Source of the DNA: Hypomyces perniciosus
Taxonomy: Eukaryota; Ascomycota; Sordariomycetes; Hypocreales; Hypocreaceae
Assembly (NCBI GenBank): GCA_008477525.1
Contig: SPDT01000004.1
Span: 806,001-870,000, forward strand
Length of the DNA: 64,000 nt
Direction of reading: 5' to 3'
Below the pieces are notes generated by a model. The model had not been told where the DNA came from, made no database searches, and worked only from the letters and a program-made list of their open reading frames with translations. The first letter of the stretch is position 1, and each line of letters begins with the position of its first letter. Below are positions 1 through 11,891 of the stretch, one piece after another. Position numbers and translations under genes: made by a program.

Positions 1-417
1 AGCCCTTTTAAGGCTTATATAGATATATTGTTTTTTTTTTATATATTTAAGCCTAGAATAATAATATTCTAAAGGAAAACTACCTTAAATTATTTAATTA
101 AATAAGTTAAATATCAGGCTTTATATATTTAACTGTTTAATTATTGGGAATAGCTTTATTTATTTGTTTGTTTGATAGAATATTTGATTTGATTTGATCG
201 GGATGCAGCCCTGTAGATGGAAGGTCAAAGATGGTTGCTATTAAACGGACTTGGGGTTACTGGGTGCATGTATTTCTGAGTCAATGCTATTCAATATTAC
301 CACCACCGCAATAATAGCCCTCAGTCTAATGACTTCAAAACCCGTGTATATTATTTCTCCATCCCTATCTGCGCTTCTAAAAAAAAACAATTGAGCCTGA
401 GTCAAGGATGTGTTCCT
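1..417. other. AT-rich intergenic segment
   Basis: No gene seen. The first 180 bases are very AT-rich, with short palindromes and homopolymer T, unlike the rest of the left flank. This could be a degraded repeat, but no terminal repeats or target duplications are visible. Confidence 0.5.
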
Positions 418-1068
418 TCACTCCCTGGGAAACTTCAGCTCTTGTTTCGCGCCCTCACAGCCCTGCAAATAGTCCACACGGTTCGTGGTGTACAACTCAG
501 CCTTAATATTGTTGCCCAAGCTCGCAGCGCCGTTATCCAAGCCACCGGCCTTGATAGTCATCAGGGTAGGCATGGTTTCGGGTTCGGTGTACAAGCTAGA
601 TCCGCAGGTGCCGCAAAAGAAGTGCCTATTCGTCTTGTCCGAATCGCCGATGGAGCTCCATACCTTGGGTGTGCCTATATACACACGCACGCTATGAGAG
701 AGTGGTAGAACAGGGGGGGGGGGGGTATATAAGGAGACCATACCCTTTGTAATTGTAAAAGCGGCCCTAGGAACAACAGCGTTGGATGTAAAAGCACTTC
801 CAGTCCACTGATAGATCCATCACCCGTCAGCACGGGAACCCAATCCTTCAGCCGAGAGAGGTGTATAAGTGCCCACCCATACATACCTTTTGGCAAAACC
901 CGCAGTGGCACAAGACAGCAGCAGCCACCTCACCTGTATAGGAACTAGTCAGCACGTCATCTCAGGCCTCACGATATTAATATTCCGAGTGGGTCTATGC
1001 ATGTAGTGCTTACCAGTAAACTGGTACTCAATCTCCCTACACGCGCAGCTACCCGTCGTAGTCGTCAT
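418..1068 (-). CDS. GFA / CENP-V-like zinc-binding protein, 4 exons
   Basis: Exons 1068..1014, 933..887, 807..744 and 674..418 sum to 140 codons plus stop. The product has the glutathione-dependent formaldehyde-activating (GFA) layout. An early GSCACREIEYQFTG segment gives Cys8 and Cys10, CHCGFCQK gives the second cysteine cluster (about residues 27-32), and KWTGSAFTSNAVVP is the family core strand. A later CGTCGSSLY gives the third cluster. All introns are GT-AG (donors GTAAGC, GTATGT, GTATGG). The family binds zinc with these cysteines. Some members act on S-hydroxymethylglutathione, but fungal paralogues are numerous and mostly uncharacterised, so the substrate is unknown. The last intron contains a run of 13 G. 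The start is the only ATG giving the N-terminal cysteine motif. Confidence 0.85.
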
Positions 1069-1793
1069 TGCGATAAGTCTAATGCAGCTCTTTTCTTCGG
1101 CTTGGTCCGGAATTTGTTCATCAAGGTTCTCTCAGGGGGACCATAGGCCATATAAATAATCCTACGAAAAACCCCGCCGATCTCTTCTTTCTTCGTCATG
1201 CGGGGTGACAAAGCTGGGGAGTGGGGTTATGCAGTGATTGGACGACTCGAACTTGAGATTCAGGAATCGTTGAGCGGATTTGGGATCATACGTGGCCTTT
1301 GTTTTCCCCTCTCAGCTGTGGGAATATCGACTTGGTGGCTGTGCCGAGCAATCTCGTCCGAAACTTCCGTGTCTTGTATGGGATCTAAAAGATACATTCT
1401 CCCAGACGACAACTGTGGACTATCTGCGTGACATATCCAGCCGGACGATATTATCGTATGTTTGCTTTTTTTTATGTTACATTTGCTTTCCGTTGAAGTC
1501 TCCACGCAGCACCCACATCGCGTTAGGTGTTTGTGTAGTCATCAATCATAGCACATCATGGGGGACTTCCTGCACCTCAATTTCCATTTCTATTTATCTG
1601 TCCTAGTCCAGATAATTACAACTTTCTCGTATCTCCAATAGTTCCCCTCGGAAACGAAACGTGTTCTTTATACATGTGGCCTGGGAGCCTTGGCAACGAT
1701 CCACCCCATACTGCCCTGCCCGTATCTAGACCTTCTTCCAACAGCCAGGTCCATATTATCCGACAGCTCCCTAGGATCTAAGAAGTTTGGACA
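1069..1793. other. Intergenic, no gene seen
   Basis: Short ORFs on both strands lack family resemblance, splice support or consistent codon use. It lies upstream of the GFA-like gene and downstream of the secreted-protein gene, so it should hold the promoter of the former and the terminator of the latter. Confidence 0.4.
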
Positions 1794-2298
1794 TTAAAAG
1801 CATTTCTTTGCAAGGCCACTGACAATAGCGTCACGGCTCCTCTTGTCATCCCCGACAGTGAAGGTGCAGCTTGTGCCTTTTCCCTCGGGGCTGATGACGT
1901 AGGTAGTAGACCCGTCAGAGTTAATGGTCCAGCTGTAAGTGTAGGCACTTGACGATGAGCCAGAGGGGGGTCTTGTCCCTTCGACAGCCACAGTCTGAGG
2001 GCGCCTGCAGTCAGAGTTGCCGCCGCCGATAACACTGCTGACGATACAGACAGCGCCGTCAAAAATGTTGCTGAAGATGTTACCATCGGAGCCAAAGCCA
2101 AACCCACCGCTGTTCGCCTGCTCTTGGCTGGACTCAGCAGACGCGGCAGACTCAGCGGACGCAGCAGATTCGGCAGACTGGATAAGTACGTCAGCATTTC
2201 TCTGTAGAAAATTAACAGTACCTAGAACTCACCATGGGAGCTGCGAAGCTGGTGCCGACGAAGCTGGCGAGGAGAAGGGCGACAATGGAGGTCTTCAT
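1794..2298 (-). CDS. Small secreted cysteine-containing protein
   Basis: Exons 2298..2233 and 2201..1794 (31-nt intron, donor GTGAGT, acceptor CTACAG) encode 157 residues. Residues 1-20 are a clear signal peptide (MKTSIVALLLASFVGTSFAA). The mature part starts with a low-complexity stretch of three AESAAS-like units, then a glycine/asparagine-rich stretch. A compact C-terminal domain has four cysteines in the mature chain and aromatic beta-strand-like text (YTYSWTINSDGSTTYV). It ends KKCF. No family is recognised. Size, signal peptide and cysteine content fit a small secreted protein of the effector/surface class, but that is inference. The intron is shorter than usual, so the boundary between residues 22 and 23 deserves a transcript check. 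Confidence 0.7.
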
Positions 2299-4272
2299 TT
2301 TGAGGATGAGGAAGTTATGGGCAAAGATTGTCTGTGAGTATAAGTCTGAAGCTGTGGAGTGAGGACGAGTTGCTTGAAGCTGGTGAGATGAGGCTGGTGA
2401 GATTGAAGCTTCTGGATGAGCCATGCAGTCTTTAAGTATTCCGATAGAAGCTCGATTCCGTATGCAGTGTCATTCCTGTATGAAATGATTCTCACGGCTC
2501 GATGATTTCCATTTTCGATAATTCGGCACATCATTCCTAACTCGATACCCCCACATGTCTAACATTTGCGCTTCGTGGTAGTGTCTTAGACCTTAAATTC
2601 CCTTATATGGCTTTCCTAACAGTTCGACACTGCGTTCTCCTCTCAAGCATTCCTTTCTCCTAGACGTTGTTTCTTCAGTATAGGGTTTAACTGGAACGTC
2701 AATGCACGAATTTCCTAACGTGCGGTTTGTTGAAAGTTGAACCCGGTGCTGGGCTGGTGCTTTGTGGGTCTGGATATGTGATTTGCGTACTCCGTATAAG
2801 TCATGTTCTTGGCATTCCTGTGCAACATGGCCGTTTGTTAAGGGATAAACTTGAACTTGGACCCCTACAGGTTTAACTTGGCATTATATAAAAGCATACT
2901 TGAAGTAATTGGTTGGTAGAATGATCATGTCATTGACCAACCAACATCTATAATTATAATCAAGGACACAACCCGGGTGATCTATGTTGTACATTCATAT
3001 GTCTCTAATCCTCTAAAGTCTCTATTCACTCCATGCATAGTCGATATGTGACTATCGTTGTGCACAGATCGCTTTCATATGTCTTATTGTCACACTAAAT
3101 TGGCTTGCCGGCCTGGTCTAACTGGCCCGTTCCGTTACCCGCTTCCCAGCCTCACCGCAGTCTTGTGCTCTCTCCACTGTGCCGTTTGTCTTAAATATAC
3201 GCATTCCAATGCCAGCGTAATCGCATAACTGGCCAGCTCCACTACGACCCTCCAATGAAAGACAGTTACCATAGTCCGCCCTCCGAGAGCAAGAACCAAC
3301 ACATGAACCTGAAGTACTAGTATAGTAAAGGGGGTGTCAGGGGTCCAGCACGGAACATCGTGGGGCTCGGCATGTGACCAGATTTAAGGGATGAGATCCT
3401 CTCCCCAATAACAGCAAAGGGAGGTTTTATTACCTATGTGTGGTGTGTGGTGCTGCAAGAAGCTGGAGTAGCAGTATATCAGGCAGGGTTTCTCTGCTAT
3501 CTTTGGCCAAAAACTACCAGCAAACTTGAAAAATAATACAAATATATGGGCTTTGTATTTGTACTGTATTGAGTTGATTATACTGTACGGCTTTTACTCT
3601 TTAGTATCAATTGCTTGAAGTATTATTTGCGGTAATGTGTGTGGTATTTGCAGTCTCTTCTTTTCTGACCCCTGGCTGCCACTCTATAAACCGAGCATTC
3701 TCCTCCAAGATCAAGATAACTGGGTAATCTTCGACTGAAAGGACAACTACTATATTAACATCAAGTGCCGAGAGAAGGGTAATAACTTGGAAAAGTCATA
3801 GAAACTCTAGGACTAGCATAGAGATATCCAGAGCAAACCATCATTACCCTATAGGTTAGCGCCAAGGGTCATGAAACAAAGAATCCAAATGTCCGGATCA
3901 TACACAGGGCGTTCTAAACCTCAACTTCAAAGCACAACCACATATCCTTGAAAAGAACAATATCTATGCTGCCTTCATGACTGCTACTTCTTCTACTGCG
4001 TCTGCTGCACCTACTCTGCTGCATGCGCCCATGTTATACGTACAGTCTTCTCCTCCTCCTCCTCCTCATCATCCACTGTTGCCATTTCTCCTGACGTCGT
4101 TCATCCCTCCTCTCGCTGTCTGGCCCTCATTCGCTCCCCTCCCAGCGGCGTCGCTCCGCATCGCCCGGTCTCTAACATTTTGAGGTATCATAGTTCCAAA
4201 CACGCCGGCCGGGATGTGAAAAAAGTTTACTTGTCGTGTTGGGGGTTTTAAGGTTGGTTAATTTTGGTAGAT
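2299..4272. other. Intergenic, about 2 kb, no gene seen
   Basis: No exon chain was found. It includes the promoter of the secreted-protein gene and the 3' flank of IDH1. A small proline-rich plus-strand ORF near 3977-4183 is probably chance. One gtactccgta motif of the dispersed palindrome family occurs near 2790. Confidence 0.4.
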
Positions 4273-5742
4273 TTAGATGGTCTCCATCTTGTCGAGGATG
4301 GCCTTGGTGAACTCGTGAGTCGTCGAGACGCCACCCATGTCGCGCGTGCGAACCTTGCTGTTTTCGAGTCAGTAAAAGAATCCAATACGCTTGAAACAGG
4401 TTAGGGACTTACCCCTCGGCAATAACGGCGTAGATGGCCTTGGAGATGCGGTTCGCGTGGTCATCAAGACCAAGGTGTCTCAGCAGCATGCTGCCGCTGA
4501 GAATCATAGCAGTGGGGTTAGCCTGGTCCTTGCCCTTGATATCCAGACCGACGTGACGGCAGCCAGGCTCGAAGACAGCAATCTCACGGCCCATGTTGCA
4601 GCCAGGCACAATACCAGCGCCACCAACCAGGGCAGCACCAATGTTGGACAGGATGCCACCGTACAGGTTAGGCATAACCATGACGTCGAACTGCTGAGGG
4701 CGGGAGACAGCCTGCATAGAGGCGTTGTCGACAATCATGTCGTTGACCTCGAGGGTAGGGTACTCCTTGGCAGTCTGGTGGAAGGTGCTGCGGAACAGAC
4801 CATCGGCCAGCTTCATGATGTTGGCCTTGTGAATGCAGGTAACCTTCTTGCGGCCGTTGGCCAGGGCAAAGGCAAAGGCAAACTTGGCAATGCGCTCAGA
4901 CTTGGCACGGGTGATGATCTTGAGCGACTCGACAACGCCAGGGACGCTCTGGTGCTCCAGGCCCGAGTACTCGCCCTCGGTGTTCTCACGGATGATGCAC
5001 AGGTCAACGTCCTTGTGGCGCGTCTCGTAGCCGGGGATGTTCTTGATCAGGGAGATGCTGGCATAGATGTCCAGCTCCTGTCGCATAGCGACGTTGAAGC
5101 TCTGGTGGCCAGATCGGCTGACAGGCGTGTGCAGGATACCCTTGAGGCCGAGCTTGTTGCGCTTGAGCGACGCAACGCTCTCGCGGAAGGCCTCCTCGCT
5201 ACGGGCGGCGCTCTCCTCGATACCAGAGACCTCGATCTGCTCCCACTCAATGGGCACATTGTCGGCCTTGAAGATGGTCTTGACGGACTCGGTGACCTCA
5301 GTGCCGATACCATCGCCAGGGATCAGGGTGACGGTGTACTTGCCGCCGAACTTGGCGGGCTTGAAGATGTCGGACTGGATGGTAGCGAAGGATCGGGCGA
5401 CCTGGGGCTGCTGGACAGCAGTGCGCAGCACCTGTGATGGGGGCTCATGTCAGCGATGGAGTCCAATGTCCTCTGCCTCTGTCTCTCTCTGTCGCTCTGT
5501 CTCTCCGTCTCTGTCTCTCTTGCTCGCTCGCTCGCTCCATTGGCTCGAAAGAAGGCCACCTTGTGTCTTGCCCGCGCCAACCGACACACACATCTCCAAC
5601 TCTCCCTTCCAAACAGACCACGTCGCCAGCATATTCAACTCCCTGTACCACTCCCATTCCTCCAACACAACCAAAGAGAACCCAAAAAGAAGCACACAAA
5701 CAAACATACCTGCGCCGTCCTGAGAGAGCTTCGCGACAACAT
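4273..5742 (-). CDS. IDH1: Isocitrate dehydrogenase [NAD] subunit 1, mitochondrial
   Basis: Exons 5742..5710, 5431..4413 and 4357..4273 give 378 residues. Exon 1 (MLSRSSLRTAQ) plus the start of exon 2 forms a basic mitochondrial presequence, ending near the RSFATIQSD stretch. The core reads YTVTLIPGDGIGTEV, then NTEGEYSGLEHQSVPGVVES, and a C-terminal NPTAMILSGSMLLRHLG region, closely matching yeast Idh1. The C-terminal exon gives the TRDMGGVSTTHEFTKAI tail. In the mitochondrial matrix the Idh1/Idh2 octamer oxidises isocitrate to 2-oxoglutarate in the TCA cycle; Idh1 is the allosteric (AMP/citrate-binding) subunit in yeast. A GTG at 5431 follows the CAG acceptor and should not be taken as the start. 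The 278-nt first intron contains a CT-rich simple repeat. Length is normal. Confidence 0.95.
5435..5540. repeat. CT/GT-rich simple repeat in IDH1 intron 1
   Basis: Degenerate tctctgtctc units followed by three gctc tetramers, inside the first IDH1 intron. This is an ordinary slippage-prone tract, and a pyrimidine tract on the strand opposite to transcription. Confidence 0.6.
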
Positions 5743-6450
5743 CGTAGCGGGGTTCTTGGAAAGAGGAGCGGAGAGGTTTTATCCCAGCACAACCTATAGG
5801 AACAGGGGAGAAAAAAAAAAGGAAAAAGAAAAAGGGGCAAAGATAAAAAAGAACAATCAGAAGAGCATCAAAGCCCGGAATTTTTTGGAGTTTGAGAGGT
5901 GGCTCTGTTTGGTCGCAAATACCGCAGTAACGTTTGAAAGGCCAGCATCAGCCAATTGAGCCGAGCCGTTCGGCCTTTGCCGGCGGCTCTGCATATTTTT
6001 TTTCGTGCCTTATTCGCTGCGGCTTCGGAAAAAGAGCGGAATGCGACGTCTTCTCCGAGCGGTGCTCCGGCTGGACGATGCTTGTTTAGGACTAGCGTCA
6101 CTGATAAGATGTCTCAATCCGCGCTGTTATCTTTCATCCTCGGTTCTCGTACGAAGCATATTATCGGGTCATCAACCTTGAGACTCAAGTTCGGAATACC
6201 AATATCAAGCAAGCAATAATAAAGTATCTGATTCATACAGTCCAGGAAGCTCTATCCCTTTCATGCTCGTGTATGCAATGCCAGCAGAGGCCTCTAATAT
6301 CCCGTGTCCACCAACCAACATTTATACCCAATACAAGTCCGTCCCTGCAAGCATTCGGTCCATGTCCATGCATCACATAAATATTATACCATGCCCTTTT
6401 GCCCTTTCCTCGCTTCCATCTAGTCCATGCTCGTTCGTTAATTATATACA
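5743..6450. other. Intergenic between IDH1 and the kinase gene
   Basis: Both neighbours are on the minus strand, so this holds the IDH1 promoter and the kinase 3' UTR. There is an A-rich stretch near 5810-5860. No coding potential is seen. Confidence 0.4.
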
Positions 6451-8717
6451 TCACACTTCCTCCTCATCAAGTGGCTCAACCCGCACCAGAATCTCCTCCA
6501 GCAACCCTTCCAGAAAGTTGCCGACGTCTCGTCCCATGCCCACAGGCTCAGCCTTGTCATAGTAGTCAATCTCCTTGCACACATGCGCCAGCTTATACAC
6601 CAGCTTGCGAATCTTCTCGTGCGCCGCCTCAGCCCGCTGTTGCTTCGCTGTCATTAAAGCTGCGTTTTGTCCGGGCTTGTACACCTGCTGCAGCCGAATC
6701 TGTCGTCTCTTAAGCGCCTCTTCCAAAGCTGGGAAGATGACATCATTCAGTGCGTCTAGCTCCCCGTTAGGGTTCGCTGGTGCGGGTGATGGGAAAGAGG
6801 ATGGGGCAACGGAGTGATCTGATGGCGCCGGAGATTGTGGCCCTGGCGACATGGTAGGTTTTGCTCGATCTCGATGTGCGGTGGCCTGCTGCTGTACAGG
6901 AGGCTTCTGCAAAGGGGGTCCCCTGAATGGTGGTATTTCCGGTATCTCGAATGGCGCCATTCTCGAACTAGACGGGCGAGATCCATGAGGCGGTGGAACT
7001 GGCTTCTCCAGCCCCGGAGAACGTGGAATACTTGTGTGAGCGGGAGGGGGTGGTGGAGGGGTTGGAGTGGTAGCAGAGACAAGGCTCAGATTCAGATTCA
7101 ACATGCCCATGTCACGCTGCAACTGGGCCTGCAGCTCCCGGTCGTAACCTGGGGAATCTGGTTCTGGATACGGTGCCATGAACTTCTGCGGCCTCGGCGT
7201 CTCTTGTGCTGCTTTCGTCGGACTAGGCGGAAGTGGTACTCGCGATGGAGAGCCCAACTGCTGTGTTGGCAATGGCTTCCGCTGTGGGCTCGTCTGCCTT
7301 GAAGTTCCCGTGCTGGCTGGATTACTTGCCTTCAGAGTATCACTCGGTTGCAGAGCAAAGTCTCTCGCTTTGGTTGGGCTCTGATCGCGCCGCCTTTCTC
7401 CGTAGTCGTCTGAGTTCTCTGAGGATCGCGCGGACCTAGCATTGGTGCCAATCTCGTCCAACGGATTCAACATGCCAGGTCTGGAGATCATGGCGCCGCG
7501 ATCATTGACCAGCCTGACCGTGCCAAAATCCCACATGTCTTCATCCACCGGCTCTCGCTCAGGGGGCACATGGTGATCGTGCGCTTCCCAGCTCTCTTCC
7601 TCATCTGTCTTTTGCGTTGCGGCCCATCGGGTGTGTCGCTCAATCAGTTCAGTTAGATATGTCGTCTTCTTCGACTTTCGGATAAATGGATGCCGCAGCA
7701 GATCCCTTGCAGTTGGCCGTTCCTTTGGGTCGCGTTGCAAGCAGAGCTCGATAAAATCCTTGAAGGCCTTGGTGAAGTTGCCCTCGAGCCTCGGGGGCGG
7801 GTTCTTGGGGATCAGGAACAAGACCTTCATGGGATGGATATCAGCATAAGGAGGCTCCCCATTGGCCAGCTCAAGGGCGGTGATGCCGAGAGACCAAATG
7901 TCGGCCTTGTGATCATATCCAGATTGCTTAATAACCTCCGGTGCCATCCAGAAGGGCGTTCCAACAAATGTGTTCTTTTTCGTCATAGTGGCGGAGAGTT
8001 GGCCGGAAACACCAAAGTCGGCGAGTTTGACCTGGCCGTTGGCCCCAAGAAGAACATTGGCAGCTGGGACGCCATGTCAGCAGGCATATTCACATTCACC
8101 TCACCTCGTGATGCAAGGAAGCTTTCTCACCTTTGATATCTCGGTGCAGCTTCTTATCTGTATGGAGATAGTCCAAGCCAAGCAGCAACTCCCGTATTAT
8201 AATAGCAATGTAGTCTTCGCCAATGGGTCCCGGCTTCATAAGGTCGGCGCAACTGCCCCCGGCGCAAAACTCCATGACAATCCATAGCTCGGCGCCTTTT
8301 GCGTAGGATCCGTAGTACTTAGTCACGTAGGGGGACTGGAGTTCGGACAGAATGGCGATTTCCTGTATAATGTCTTCGACCTCGTCTTCTGCGTTTTCGA
8401 TGTCGATGACCTTGATGGCGACAGCCTGGCCGGAACGTTTGTCGACACTGCGGCGAGAGGACGACTGTCAGCAAAGCAATGGGAGCAGGTGGACATGGCA
8501 AGCAAAGCGAAGCAAAGCAATGCGATGCGATGCGATGCAATGGCAGACATACCCCTTGAACACCTTACCAAAGCTGCCACCGCCTAGGGAGGGAGCGTTA
8601 GGGAGGATATCGGGAGGTTTCGACGCGGAACTGACCAATGCAATACTCCTTCAAGTACAGCAGCTCTGGATCCAGGGCCTCGTTGCCCTCATCGGCGTCG
8701 CGGTGCGGTTCGGCCAT
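6451..8717 (-). CDS. Ste20-like germinal-centre (GCK) family Ser/Thr kinase
   Basis: Exons 8717..8636, 8583..8553, 8447..8131 and 8063..6451 encode 680 residues. The N-terminal kinase domain (about 22-280) has the glycine loop [12 protein letters not shown] (27-38), VAIK with Lys50, HRDIKAANVLL with Asp141, DFG at 159-161 and the Ste20-class activation segment [13 protein letters not shown] (175-187). A long proline/serine-rich linker with PPPPPP tracts follows. The conserved C-terminal helical region starts near [16 protein letters not shown] and ends [18 protein letters not shown]. Fungal GCKs with this shape act in septation or polarity networks: Sid1/SepL in the SIN, or Kic1/Nak1/MST-1 upstream of the NDR kinase Orb6/COT-1. 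I cannot decide which orthologue this is. Intron 2 contains a tandem gcgat/gcaaa pentamer run. Confidence 0.9.
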
Positions 8718-10237
8718 TGTGTAGTCGTCCAGCAGCTCTCCCTGTCTCTGTCTGTGTCTGTGTCTGTGTCTTTTTTTGTATCTCTGTCTCTGTCCTCCGC
8801 CTCTGATGTCGTTGCGGCGCAGTGACCGCTAACAGCTGTTGGCTGCAGTTGTAATAACCCCGGAGTTTAGGGGTCTTTGTGGGCTCTTCTTTCGGTGTTT
8901 CGTCTGATCAACGTTGTCGCAAGTCGTAAATTCATGCCCGTCATAAATATCGTCAGGGAGTGCAGTCTGTTTTTAAACACCTAATCAACAGAGGTAATGA
9001 GGCATGGCATTGTTTGATGTTGTATGGATGGTTCTTGGGACTGTTGGAGGTGGGCGGTGAACCCCACTATGTACATTCACGTACTACTGGTAGTACTACT
9101 ATTACAGGTCTACAGGGCCTATAGACCAGACCAGGGAGAGCCCCTCGTGCCTGAACAGAGCGCTGGTGACGATTATCGATTCGGGGAGGGCTGTTGTGTT
9201 GGTTGCGCCGGTAACACAGCGCAGGGATAACAACTAAAGCCTACGAAGTACTCCATATAAGACCATCACGTCACAGTGAACAGAGATAATAGACCACAAG
9301 ATGGAAACAAACAGAACAAACAAGCAAACTCTACTAGAACAGAGAAAACAACGGCCAATCCTCACTCCAATATTTTCTTTTACCTTTTTTTGCTACAAAA
9401 CAAACCGAACCGTTCTCCTAGCATCGGCTCGTGGGGTTTTGTGGAGAAGGGGGTGTGGGAACGGAAACCGAGCTGACAAGCATCAAAAGGATCGAGAAAA
9501 AAAGACTTTCCCTTCCCGGCTCAGCCTGACTTCAGCGCCCGCGATCGCACGCTATACTATAGCGGCACCAGGTCAGGGGCCTTCAGCCTGAGCTCCAGGT
9601 CATTGGCTGCTGAGCTCTGCGCCTCATCTGACGGTTCGGAGGTTCAGTCAGCCTCATTTGCAGCCGATCCTCTACACCCTATGGAGAGAGACGCCCTATT
9701 ATTACCGCATTTACCTTTCATTGGTGGTGGTAGTAGTCATAGTAAGTACTTCGTACCTAGTACTAATAGTATGGAGTACTACGAAGTAGTACTCCGTAGT
9801 ATTACTGACACTCAGGTGGTCAATGTTCATCACAGTGTTGGCTTCGACTCCGCTGCCTCTCTATCGGGCTTCATTATGCCACTTCAAAAGGCATTGCTTC
9901 GTACATACCCCTGTATACCGTGGCCCTCGTCTTCTTCAATGGCAGTCTCCCGTCAAACATGCAGGCAGGCATTACGCATCGCCCTCTCATATCATCCATC
10001 CACCTCCATTGATACCAACGCAACGCCTCCCTCTCCATCCATTGAAAGCGAGTAGCCCAAGCCAGTAGCCGTAGTTCTGTCCCTCACCTTTCCCCAAATG
10101 CTAAATAAACCCCAAAAGTCCCAAAAATCGTCTATCAAAAATGATGTTGTACTCCGTAGTTTGTTGTCTTGTTTTGCTCAGGATAGGATGTCGTCAAAGC
10201 GCGCCATGTATCATCAAAAGCCAACAACATGTCATCG
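8718..10237. other. Intergenic, 1.5 kb; kinase promoter and UBX 3' flank
   Basis: A tgtgtc/tctctg microsatellite lies at about 8745-8795. Near 9735-9815 there is a dense cluster of palindromic tacttcgta/tactccgta motifs. Small ORFs here lack any coding support. Confidence 0.4.
9735..9815. repeat. Cluster of TACTTCGTA / TACTCCGTA palindromic motifs
   Basis: Several overlapping near-palindromes (agtacttcgtac, ggagtactacgaagtagtac, tactccgtagta) occur within 80 bases. The same 9-10-mer family is scattered through intergenic DNA across the window and was not noticed inside coding exons. Confidence 0.6.
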
Positions 10238-11891
10238 TCAATCCTCCGTGATGAATTCAATCATGACCGTTCCTTGCTTTAGTCCTGTCCCCTCAATCGT
10301 TGCGTCAAGACTCCCGATCAAGTCTTGTCCCTGCGGCATCTTCTTCAGTTCAAACTCCAGGTTCTCCTTGCCCTCCAGGGGCTCCGCCTTGAGCCACTCA
10401 AAAATTCTGCGCACTGGATCTTGCAAGTTGAACCGCCGAATGATTCGCCCATTGGGATGCCGGAACTGGATACGCGTCGTTGTCGCAGGGTTGTTGTCCG
10501 GTTCGACGTGAGGGTTTGAACTCGATATTTGCGCAAATGGGCTGTGTGACTCGGATATGCCAGTCTCTTCTTCACTCGCTTCAGGCACCTTGGTTAGTGC
10601 ATCTGGGTCATGGACGCTCGGCGTTGAGCCCGATCCGCTGCTCTGAGCGCCAGCTAGGCTGTTCTTCAGGGCCATCTCCAGCATTTCTTCCTCCGTCATG
10701 CGGTCCACGTCTATCGCTTGGTGCTTTCGTGCCGCGGTCTGGGCCACCGGATTCTTGCTGTTGGCAGCTAGACTGTACCGGTCCAAGAACTCAGCCAGCT
10801 CGGCATGGAAGTGGATAGCATCAGGAAAAGGCCGGCCACTCCACACTTTGACCTGCTCGCCCGTTCGGGGATCGATGATTGAAACGTGAGGGTAGTTGTC
10901 CTGGTTCTCATGTCCCCGGTTAGGGAAGTAAAATGTGATGAACTCTTCTGCATCCGGGTAGTCCTTGTCGTACTGCAGGAAGATGAAATTCTCCAGGACC
11001 AGTTCTCGAACAGCCTTATCCTTCCAGAGATCGCGATTGAGTGTCTGGCAGTTGAAGTCACTCATGTCCTGTAAATTCACCATGATCCACTTCTTGTCCT
11101 CTTTGCCTAATGCTCGAGCTTCGTCCCACGATAGTCGCGCCATCAAATCGTATGGCGGCCGGAACAGGTCTTCGAGTCGTCTGACATGGGGTCCGTTCTC
11201 GCTGGAGCTTGCAGCAGCATTGCTAGGCCCGCCGTCGTCTCCCCCCCATATTCTTTGGCCAAACGGGCCTACGCTTCGAGCTGTACACATCGTCTTAGCA
11301 ACCACTATCCAAACAAGCGGTTTAAAAAGAAGAAGAAGAAAAGGCCAGGGACTTACCAGGTGCTTGCCGCCTTCGTCTCAGCTGTTCCAGAATAGCAGAA
11401 TTATCCTCCACACCCCACGAAGCATCCGGACCCACCAGCGTCTCTGTCGTCCTGGCAATAGGAGCCCTCACATCATGGGACGCTGACTCCTGGTATAGTT
11501 CCTCCTGCAGACGCTTTGCCATGGCTGCATCCTCTTCCTCCTGCGCCAAAGCTGCAGCCTGCGCAGCAACAGCTCGCTGATCCAAGTCGTCATCGTCGAG
11601 ACCGAAGCGCTCATCGTAAGCCCCCATATCAGCGTCCTCGTCGTCACTGGGGATGTGAATAACACCACTCGCATCCTCTCGGGGAAAGTTGACCCTCAGG
11701 CCAGGACGAGACGTGGAGCTGCTAGCACCAACATTGTGTGACAGGCCTCCGATGCCAGACACCAAGTCAGGGTTTTCGTAGAATAGTTCGATGGCTCGCT
11801 CAAAGTTCCCGGCTGTTATCTCCAGGAACCCGCGTGCCACGACCGGGGTTGCGCTGGTGATGCCGCAGAAGAGGGAGATGTTGTCCTCCAT
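10238..11891 (-). CDS. UBA-UAS-UIM-UBX protein (UBXD7/Ubx5-type Cdc48 adaptor)
   Basis: Exons 11891..11357 and 11304..10238 give 533 residues. Order: UBA-like N-terminus (1-50, text FCGITSATPVVARGFLEIT), then an acidic linker with DDEDAD and coiled text. A UAS thioredoxin-like domain follows (about 224-358, with KKWIMVNLQD and NFIFLQYDKDYPDAEEF). A ubiquitin-interacting motif lies at about 383-395 (EEEMLEMALKNSL). The C-terminal UBX domain is about 449-533 (RIQFRHPNGRIIRRF to the end). This four-part order is that of human UBXD7 and yeast Ubx5, which recruit p97/Cdc48 to ubiquitylated clients and cullin ligases through UBA, UIM and UBX. The intron donor is GTAAGT and the acceptor GATAG restores the frame. 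The ATG at 11891 is the first in frame and starts the UBA. Confidence 0.9.

Noticed and set aside
4391..5437. 348-codon plus-strand ORF over IDH1
   Set aside because: Exact antisense of the IDH1 exon, whose minus-strand product is unmistakable; long antisense frames follow from strong third-position GC bias.
6835..7302. 155-codon plus-strand ORF over the kinase gene
   Set aside because: Antisense of the proline-rich kinase linker; repetitive Arg/Trp text is typical of a shadow frame.
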